A stretch of DNA of 64,000 bases, from positions 1 to 64,000 of the forward strand of contig FLMG01001956.1 in NCBI GenBank assembly GCA_900088475.1, written 5' to 3'. The DNA is from Hyphochytrium catenoides (taxonomy: Eukaryota; Sar; Hyphochytriomycetes; Hyphochytriales; Hyphochytriaceae). This document shows, in pieces, positions 55,221-64,000 of this stretch. A program made the position numbers and the translations under genes. The stretch's first letter is position 1; each line of letters begins with the position of its first letter. The notes under the pieces are model-generated. The model ran no database searches, was not told the origin of the DNA, and saw nothing but the letters and a program-made list of their open reading frames with translations.

Positions 55221-58200
55221 ATGACGGTAACCTCAGCACTACGTCGTACTGGGGTTCTCCTATCGAAGAATTGGTTGCTGAAGCGCAGGCATCCTTATGG
55301 CCTTGCTTTTGAGCTCGTGATCCCTTTACTGTTCGTGGCGTTATTCTCATATCTCAAGGTCAGCATTCTCTGCCCACCATGCGCTCCACATGCACTAACC
55401 ATTATGAATCTTACGCGATGCCACTGGCTTTCACCTCAACATTATTCCTTCTTGTCCTCAGGACCAAGCTGACATCATCAAAGTACCGGAGGGCTGGTCA
55501 TCTGAGTGGTCTAGCTGCCTTTTTTCCGGGGGCGCAAGTTCGGCTGATTGTAGTGAAGGCACTCGCTTCCCACTATTCAATGGATGTAAGCCCTCCCTAT
55601 CATGCCCCTGTCTTTCTTCTTCACGTAGTTCCTGCCGTTTTCAATAGATAATCATCCTTCTTATTATCATCGACCTCTCTTCTGCAATTGCAGATAGCGG
55701 AGGTGCAGGTTATCATGGAACAGAGATGTCTGTCAGAGATCTCTTGGTCCAGCTTACTCGTCTTCCCGGCCAAGATGAGGATACGGGAAGTAAATTGTAC
55801 TCTCCAGATTGTTCAGATTACTTTCATAAAGGACAGGTATTCTGAAACCGATCGCACTTTTATTTGTTGGATAGACGACGGGGAGAAAGACGACAGCACT
55901 TCCTTCGCTGCTACTTCTCGCATCGTTGTTCAAGGCCTAAAATGTTCGTTTGCTGCTTTTTCCTAGGTTAACCCCCCACCAGCAGGATGTGATGTCATTC
56001 CCTCCGTGCTTGCGGTCGTGGTCGCTGACGAAGCAATCTTTGAACTCTTCGCAAAGACCGTCAGTGCTTGGTATGCCCCAATTGACGTCAACCAGCCTTC
56101 TCATCAAGAGAGAATATTCCCCGGTATTGCTCCGTTCCTAAAATGGTATGCGTCCTCAAAGGAGCTCGATGACTACATTTCGGGCTCACTTCTTGGTACG
56201 GCGCCCAAGTATCCCAAGATCTTTGCTGCTATCCAGTTCAACAGCCATCCCCCCATGGGCCGGAATGGGAAGTGGGACTATAGCGTCAGGCTCAAGGCCC
56301 GCACTTGGGAAGGGTCATACGACTTCTTCGGTACAATCTATGGGACCTTGAAGCCTGCCATGGACTTCGTCGCGAAAGGGATAGTAACGGAACCAATGCA
56401 GGCATACCTCTACGGGGGTCACGTCACTCTCCAGACTTTGGTGGATAAGTTTATCCTTTGCAACCCAGACCCTTCCTCTTTCGTAGGCAGCCAGCTGCCT
56501 AGGTGTTTGAACAGTGAAGCAGTAAGTGCTCCCCCACAAAACACCTCAGTAGACTTCTTCTCAAGCACAGTCTGCGTCGTCCTTCTTCCTCACCCCTTCC
56601 TGTGGTCGTTGTTGTTAGACTAACTGGCGGATTCTCGCTAACGTTTAGCTTGCCTTTTTGTCGCTCTTAGACTGTTAAGAAGCCTTCGAGTGTGGAGTTA
56701 CTGGTCAAGGAACTGGAAGAGGATCGCTCTTTTCTGAGTTCGTTACCTATGGTAACCAACGTTACCTCTTTCCTTAGCAGCCTTGACCCTGATGCAGTAG
56801 AAGCGTTAGCCGCACCTTCAAGACAGCTCCCGCTCAGCACCTCCTTCTTCGCTTACCCCGTCGCTGCATATAAGAAGGCCTCTTTCTACTCCATGGCTGC
56901 GAATGTCCTTCCCCTCAACTTTATTATGGCTTACCTGTACACAGTCTCAAAGATTCTCATTGCCTTTGTGAGAGATAAAGAGCTCAAGTTCCGCGAGCTG
57001 ACAAAGATCATGGGCGTCAGCGACTCTATCATCATCAGCAGCTGGTACCTCACCTACGGCATCTTTTTCTTCATTTCAAGCATCCTTATGGCCATTGCAA
57101 TGGATATGAACCTCTTCCCTGGCGCTGGTGTTGGTAACCTATTTGTTCTTTTCTTCCTGTTCGGCTTGGACGTCATAGCCTTCTGTTATTTTCTTAGCAC
57201 CTTCTTCGCTAAGGGAAAGACCGCGGCGGTTGTGGGAGTCGTTTTCTTCTTTCTCTCCTATATGGTATATTATACGGCGAACGCGGATAGTAGCAGCTCT
57301 TCAGCAAAACTGGCAAGCTGTCTTCTTCCGTCTGTTGCCTTAGCGCAGGGTATTAGCATTCTCTCCGCCTTTGCCACGAATGAAACCAGCGTGGTATCAC
57401 GAGAAGTAGTGGGAAATCTCTCTCTGGGAGGAGTCTTTGGCATGATGGTGCTAGATTTTGTCCTCTACACTATCTTCGGAGCTTATCTGGAGCAAGTTCT
57501 GCCAAAGGAGTGGGGGGTCCAGCAGCCCTGGTACTTCTGCTTCTCCCCTACGTACTGGTTCCCGAAGACCAAAAAGAAAGAAAGTGGCCTCACGAAGCCC
57601 AAGGTGATAGGAGGCGGGTCGGAGATTTCTCCTGTGGAGGCTTCTCCGATTACCTCCGATACTGTAGAGAAGCCTTCGGCGGATCTGAGGCTTCAGGAGA
57701 AGGATGGACGGTGTCTCAGAATAGAAGGACTTCAGAAGGTCTTTCAAACTCCTGTAGGACTTAAAACAGCCGTTCAGGATTTGGATCTTAGCCTTTATGA
57801 AGGACAAATCACCTGCCTTCTGGGACATAATGGAGCTGGTAAGCCTTGCGTCCGAGGGATCTTCAGCCACCGTACCTTCTCACCATCGCCAACTGTTGAT
57901 TAGTCCTACGATTGTTTCTTTCGTATCTTCTCACGGCTCTTCAATGTGCGGTCTCTTGTCTCTTATCACGTCAACGTCTCGCTGCGAAGAAGGATATCCA
58001 GGACTTCTCTCTGTCTCTATTCATCGTACAATTCTCTTCTATTGCTCCTTGGTCCTTTATTTCTTTTTGTTCACTTTTCTTCCTCATGCAGTTTGTCAAC
58101 CTTCCTTGTTTGGCTTCTCCTTAACCCGCGTCCCTCATGCTCGTCCTTCAATCTTAGGAAAAACAACGACTATCTCCATCCTGAGTGGCATGTTAGAGCC

Positions 58201-61200
58201 CACTAAGGGCAACGCATTTTACCGGGGGTTGAGCCTTACCGAGGACCTGGAAGAGATTAGAAAGTCTATGGGAGTGTGCCCACAGCACGACGTTCTCTAT
58301 GAAGATTTGACGGTGAAAGAGCATCTGCACCTCTTCGGAGCCATTAAAGGTCTGTCTGGCAAGGCCTTGGAGGAGGAGACTATGAAGAAGGTGAGAAGCT
58401 TCCCCTGCTTTTATTAGAGCTCTCAATTTTTGTGCCGTTTCTGTTCTCCCTTGGCTCAGGAGAGTACCTCGTCTTTTCATCGTCGACTATCTTTGTGATG
58501 GATCTTGTCCTCTCTCTAGTTCTTGTTGTGCTCCTCCTCTTCTTAGCCGTTCCGCTTCGCTTTTACCTTGGTCGTCTCTGTATGCTCTAGCTGGGTGTTG
58601 TTAACGCATCCTGCCGTATCGCCGTAGATCCGCGAGGTTGGCCTTACTGAGAAGGTCAACGTCAACTCCTCACAACTGTCTGGCGGAATGAAGCGAAAGC
58701 TCTCGTTAGCTATTGCTCTGATTGGGGACAGCAAGCTGGTCTTCCTTGACGAGCCAACCAGGTATCACAATGTCTCTCGTTCTGCCTTTCTCTTCTCTAT
58801 CTCGCGTTCACTTCAGTTCTAGTATTGCTTGTCCCTTTCCCTTAGCCAAGACATTTGTCTCCAGGCCCTCCTCTCCTGGGGTTGGGAATAATTTTCCCTT
58901 GGTTGCTAAATCGCTCCTCTCTTGACCATTGTCACTCTTCAAGTGGTATGGATCCTTACTCGAGAAGAAGCACATGGCAAGTCATCCAGAACAACAGGGA
59001 AGGGAGAATTATCATTCTAACCACGCATTTCATGGTAACTTCATCGTCACTACCCTCATCGAGGAATATTCTCTCTTCAACCTCTGTCTGTCTTATGTGG
59101 CAACGATGTTGTTCATTCCTCTTTCTCGTTCTTGCCTCTTTCTCGTGTCTTCGCACTCTATCTCTAACTTCATATACTCTCTCTCTAGGACGAAGCTGAT
59201 CTACTAGGAGATCGCATTGCCATCATGGCTGGGGGAGGACTGCGATGCTGTGGCTCTTCAATGTTCCTGAAGAACCGCTATGGCGTCGGGTACAACCTCA
59301 CTTTGGTGAAGAGTTCTTCAGCTAACACGAAAGGAATCCAAGAGACTATTGCCAAGTATGTTCCTTCAAGCAAAGTTCTCAGTAACGTTGGGGCGGAGAT
59401 TGCTTTCCAGCTCCCTCTCGAGGCCAACACAGCCTTTCCTAAGCTACTGCGCGAACTTGATGCAGAGCCAGGGGTGCTATCCTATGGTATCAGTGTGGTA
59501 AGAACACCTGATCTAAGATCTTACTCTTCGGACCGGCTTAAGTTCCGCATTTCAATTCGCGGACACCCTCTACACTCGTTCTCCGCCTAGCTCACTCTTC
59601 AAACTTACCAAGTTCGCTATTTACCTTCCTGCTGCTATCTGTTATTATCAAGCACACGCATGGAGAGGACGTCCCTCGTTCCATCATCTTCACTTGCTTC
59701 TTCTGCTCGCTTATCGCAGTCTTTTGGGGATCAATCATTCCTTGTCCACCACCTCTCCTGTGGGACGAAAGTGTTTCCTGGAGCTTTCTACAAGTCCTTC
59801 CTTAACCTCTGCGCTGCTCGCATCGTTCTTAGACCACTATGGAGGAGGTCTTCCTGAAGGTGGCAGAAGCTGACCATCTGCCTCAAGCAAGCAAGACTAA
59901 CAAGGAGAAGGAAGAAAAAACTGCCAGTGGTCGGCCCATCAACAATCTCCCTAGGTCAACCTTCAAGATAGGAGATAGGAAGGAAGGGGGCTATTTCCTC
60001 CGCCACCTGGGCGCCTTGTTCATGAAGCGACTCCGGTATGCCAAGAGGGATAAGCAGAGCTTGTGGTGCAGCACAATGATGCCCATCCTCATGCTTCTTA
60101 TCGGCTTCATCATTCTCAAGACTTCGAGCATGGGCAAACCCAACCCTGCCTTGGCTCTTAGCCCCAATATGTTTGGTGCCAAGAGCACTCCTGCTCCAAT
60201 TTATTGCTCCCCGGCCTCTTCATCGTCTGCTGATGCAGACAGGAGCATGTGCTCCTCTCTCGTTACGCGGCTTCAAGGAGTTAGGCCCCTCGAGCTGCCT
60301 CTTTCTCCGGCAACATCCAGTGTTGACAATGTAGAGAAAGCGGTAGTCTTCGGCGTCCCTTACGACCTTTCAAAGCTAAGCCCGAAGGAAGAAGTTACTC
60401 TGCTTTTTGCCAATACCTCATTTCATGAGATGAGGTATAAGCAGAAAGTCCCTTCCTATGGAAGCTTCGTACTCTTCCCTAACAGCTCTGACGGATCAAC
60501 CTCCGCTGTTATCGGGGTCAATACTTCGGCCTTTCATGGTGCAGGTGTCTTGCAGACTACCTTACATAGCAGTATGTACCGCGCTATAACGGGACAGGAC
60601 GAGGTCGATATCCTGACGACTTCACATCCACTTCCCCTGACAAAGCAGAGCAATGCCGTTTTCACCGCTATCTCTGCCTTCACGGCAGTGCTCTTCATTA
60701 TCATCGCGGTGTCTTTCATCCCTGCGAACATTATCACCTTCGTGGTAAAAGAGAAGGAGGCCACAGGCAATGCGAAGCACTTACAGCTCGTGAGTGGGGC
60801 TTCCCTCGCAGCTTACTGGTTGGCAAACTTTCTCTGGGAGTTCTTGGTTTATCTTGGGACCTTTGCCTCCGCACTGATTCTCCTGCAGCTATTTGACGTT
60901 GGAGTCTTCACAGGGAGCAACTGTGAAGGAGACGAGGTCAGACTCCTTGCTTATTACTACGAGACCGCATGTTCCTCCTTCTCGCTTGGTCGCACCTCCC
61001 TTCCTACTATCTGCCACCACTGTGCTCTCATCTACCATCAGCAGGAACTCACCGTAACCCCATGCCTGTCGTTAGTGGGGTTTTCACCCTCCCTCTCGCT
61101 CTCCTTCTCCTTCGTACAAGCTTGCCTATCCTCTCGCCTCTGTCTTCTATGTTTTCGGTCTCGTCCTCCTTGTATTCTAGTGAAAAGGAGCTTCCTAGTT

Positions 61201-63684
61201 GACTCAAGCTTCTCTTCCCTTTTTGTCCCGCAGTGTCCTCCCGACAGCCAACCCTTTGGCGCGACCGCCCTTTTGTTCTTCCTCTTTGGTCTGGCCGTGG
61301 TTCCAGCCACATTTCTCTTCTCCTTCTGCTTTAAAGTTCACAGCGTGGCACAGAGCATGGCTCTCTTTGTCGCCTTCATCGCAGGCACAGGCGGCGTCAT
61401 GGCAACCTCCATAATGGACAACATCCCTAGCACCATGGAAGCCAGCAAAGCTCTGAAGTATGTGCTGCGCCTTCTCCCTCCTTATGCTCTAGGGGAAGGG
61501 CTCCTGAACATGGTCACGACAGAATTATGGGGCGCTGCCACCAATGAGGAAGGGGAGACGAAGAAGAGCGTGTTCCATTGGGACATAACGGGAGGAGCCC
61601 TAGTTTATATGGCTTTTACTCCTTTCCTCTACATAGCCCTCACGATTGCTATGGATTACCTTTTGTGCTCTGAAGTCGCTCGGGCTTGGTTCCCCTTCTC
61701 TCGTCGCGGAGCTGCCACCACAGATGCTACTGCCTCTACGATGGAGGAAGACTCAGACGTAGCCGCAGAGAGGCAAAGGGTGACTCAGGGCGCCGCTTTC
61801 AACGATATTGTCCGCCTGGAAGGGGTGCGCAAGGTTTATAACGGAGGGAAGGTCGCTGTCAAGAATCTCTCCTTTGGTCTTCCCGCGGGCGCCTGCTTTG
61901 GCTTCTTAGGGATCAATGGAGCTGGCAAGGTAGTGTGCTCAACGTCGCCTGCGTAATGACTTCTTCGCTGGGGCTGACAGCAACATAATCTCCGCCACCC
62001 TTCTTTCTGTCCTTTTCCTTTCTGCCATCCACTCTTTGTAATCGGTTACTCCACTGTTCTCCTTCTTTCTGGGGCCCCTCTCTCGTTAAGATTGTCGTTG
62101 CTTCTCATGGTCGTCGCTATCTACCATCTCTCTATAGAGTTTTGGTCCGTCGTCCTGGTCTCTCTGACCACCACTCTCTTCTTCCCCGGTATATGTAGTC
62201 CACTACCATGAAGCTTTTGACAGGAGATGAGATGATCACAAGCGGACAAGCCTTCATCGGTGGCCGAAGCGTGACTTCCGACCAAATGGGAGTTAGGAGG
62301 CTCATAGGCTACTGCCCCCAATTTGATGCATTGCTGGATCTTCTGACAGTCAGAGAACATCTGGAGCTCTTTGCAGCAATCAAGGGAGTACCACCTGAGG
62401 AAGTAGAGCTGGTCGTGAGGGAGACGTTAGTGGACATGGACTTGACTAATTTTGAGCACAAGCTCACTCACACGCTCAGTGGAGGGAATAAGCGCAAGCT
62501 TTCTGTGGGAATTGCTATGATCGGGTCTCCACCTGTTCTCTTCTTGGACGAACCGTCCACGGGTATGGACCCTGTGGCGCGAAGGTTTATGTGGAGCGTC
62601 ATCGCGAGAGTGTCAACGGAGACGAAGGAAAGCACCGTGGTGCTGACCACTCACTCTATGGAAGAGTAAGTGGCCCCTTGATGTTAGATATGAGTATGCT
62701 GCCAGCCCGGTGCCCTAACTCCTTTCTTTCTTTACACCTCTCTGCGGCTCTTTCCTTTCGTCCCTGTCCTCCCTTCATCCTCATCCTCGGCGGGCTTCTT
62801 TTTTTCCCCACCTTCTCCCGCTGTCGCCTTTCTTTCTCTTTAAAAAATAGATGCGAGGCATTATGCAGCACCGTTGGCATTATGGTAGGAGGCAGACTTC
62901 GCTGCTTGGGCTCGATTCAGCACCTTAAAGACAAGTTTGGGAACGCTCTGATGCTGGAACTTAAGGCATCTGACCCACCTCAGGGCGAGGTTGAAGCCCT
63001 CATGAACCAACTTCAGAAGGAACTTCTGTCCGCGTCGGAAGTCTTTGAGCTCTGTACCACTCTAGGGAAGCCTTCGCGCATCTCGCTTCTTCAGGGAGGA
63101 GCCTCCCAACTTCAAGGTCAGCTAAGCAGAGAGGGCAAAGTACCCGTGACTCTGTTTTGTACGTGGTGGATCAATCAAAATAACTTTGAGCTCTTGGCTG
63201 ACCGCCTTGAGAGGATACTGCCTGGCATCCAGCTCTTGGAGCGCCACGATCTTAAGTCTCGATGGCGAATTGAGAAGGGAGGCAAGAAGCTTGCTTACAT
63301 CTTTGAAGCTATCGAGGTAAGGAAGGTGCTTTTTATAGATAAGCTAGAAGGGCTAGGAAAGCTGATATTCCTTGTCATGGCCCCCTATGTTACTTCTTCA
63401 TGCTCTTCTCTTCATCGCCTCGAATTTGGCTGTGCACTCTGGACTCGCCGCTTGTTCTATTGGTCTTCATCGTTCTTGCCTCTCCCTCTTCTGTCTGCCA
63501 CCACCACTTCTTCTGGCCACTTACAATACTCTATCCGTAGGACCTTAAGAAGGATATCGCGATCCCTGAGTATTGTGTCAGCCAAGTCTCGTTAGAGCAA
63601 GTGTTCAATCAGTTTGCAGCTCAGCAAGATGAAGAGAAGGCGCTGGCACCGGGTATGATACTCGGTGCGGAGGCCAGCAGGTAG
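55221..63684 (+). CDS. ABCA-type full-length ABC transporter
   Basis: Fourteen exons (55221-55358, 55462-55585, 55694-55836, 55967-56521, 56671-57838, 58158-58390, 58628-58761, 58944-59034, 59189-59497, 59833-60936, 61234-61929, 62199-62665, 62851-63316, 63541-63684) are in phase throughout, giving 1923 aa. Order: a TM helix and large lumenal loop, a six-helix membrane block, then NBD1 (Walker A 'GHNGAGKTTT' at about residue 705, signature '[10 protein letters not shown]', Walker B '[13 protein letters not shown]'). After '[12 protein letters not shown]' comes the second membrane half, then NBD2 (Walker A 'GINGAGKSTT' at about 1560, '[10 protein letters not shown]', '[13 protein letters not shown]') and a C-terminal '[14 protein letters not shown]', the ABCA ending. 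Both ATP sites look intact. ABCA proteins move lipids between membrane leaflets; the substrate and membrane here are unknown. The protein is somewhat shorter than human ABCA1 because the lumenal loops are smaller. Confidence 0.93.
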
Positions 63685-64000
63685 CAGCCCCACGAAGCTC
63701 ATAGAAATAAGGTTACTGTCGATAGTACTACCACCTTACCCGTACACATATTATAATGATAAGGTCTTTCATTGTTTATTATGTTCTTATTGCACGCCAT
63801 CATCTCTTCTTCCACATCCGAGACCTTGGTTAAGGAGTGGAAGGAGGAAAGAAAGCTAAACTATTTGGAAAAAGCCGTCGACAAAGCTGCTCTTTCCTTC
63901 ATCTGCGCTGGCCTTTCGAAAGGAAGCCAAACGACAATGTCTATACCTTGAGAAGTAAGCTATGCCCTTTGACATTCGGCACATCATGACCGGTGGACTG
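63685..64000. other. Downstream of the ABCA gene
   Basis: 3' UTR and spacer. An ORF at 63665-63859 overlaps the ABCA stop and has no support. No other feature is seen before the window ends. Confidence 0.6.

Noticed and set aside
1-64000. CRISPR arrays, transposons, viral insertions, tRNA and rRNA genes
   Set aside because: Looked for and not found. The only tandem repeats are simple trinucleotide or dinucleotide arrays, and no transposase, reverse transcriptase or integrase motif was seen.

Overview
This is a 64 kb stretch of nuclear DNA from an intron-rich, ciliated unicellular eukaryote. The evidence is protein-coding genes split by GT-AG introns, a ribosomal-protein gene with introns, a CFAP52/WDR16 ciliary protein, an ABCA-type transporter, and a Sin3-complex subunit. 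Nothing bacterial, viral or transposon-derived was recognised. The lineage cannot be fixed from sequence alone. The gene set (KIX coactivator, spherulin/germin-like cupin, LUL-type RING ligase, cilia) fits a non-animal, non-fungal protist such as a stramenopile or other SAR-group member; that is inference. One 59-base N run (44927-44985) shows this is a draft scaffold.

Layout. 0-9 kb: an Sds3/SUDS3 co-repressor gene (+), a poorly resolved minus-strand gene next to a Gln/Glu-coding 60-nt repeat, and a MED15-like KIX coactivator (+). 9.6-16.7 kb: one long, roughly 20-exon TPR gene (-). 17-20 kb: gene-poor and rich in CT/GA tracts. 20-29 kb: an N-terminally lipidated acidic protein (+), a small TOM22-like gene (-) with a candidate 20-nt intron, two small uncertain minus-strand loci, a MGRN1/LUL RING E3 ligase (+) and ribosomal protein eL8/RPL7A (-). 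29.5-38.6 kb: UBA1-type E1 (-), a DUF3605-like gene (-) and a 93-aa ORF (-). 38.7-44.3 kb: a protein with two cupredoxin folds lacking copper ligands (+) and CFAP52 (-). 45-51.4 kb: an SDR reductase, a secreted germin-like cupin and a fused tandem transaldolase (all -). 51.4-55.2 kb: a gene-poor block with a 71-nt minisatellite. 55.2-63.7 kb: a complete 14-exon ABCA transporter (+), reconstructed in frame to 1923 aa.

The genes do not form a pathway or operon. They are mostly housekeeping (ubiquitin activation, ribosome, mitochondrial import, transcription control, pentose phosphate metabolism) with some lineage-specific members. Where an exon model is given, I read the splice sites by eye and checked phase. 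The most unusual features are the double transaldolase, the degenerate cupredoxin pair, very short introns (20-40 nt) beside introns of several hundred nt, and a triplicated element inside an eL8 intron.
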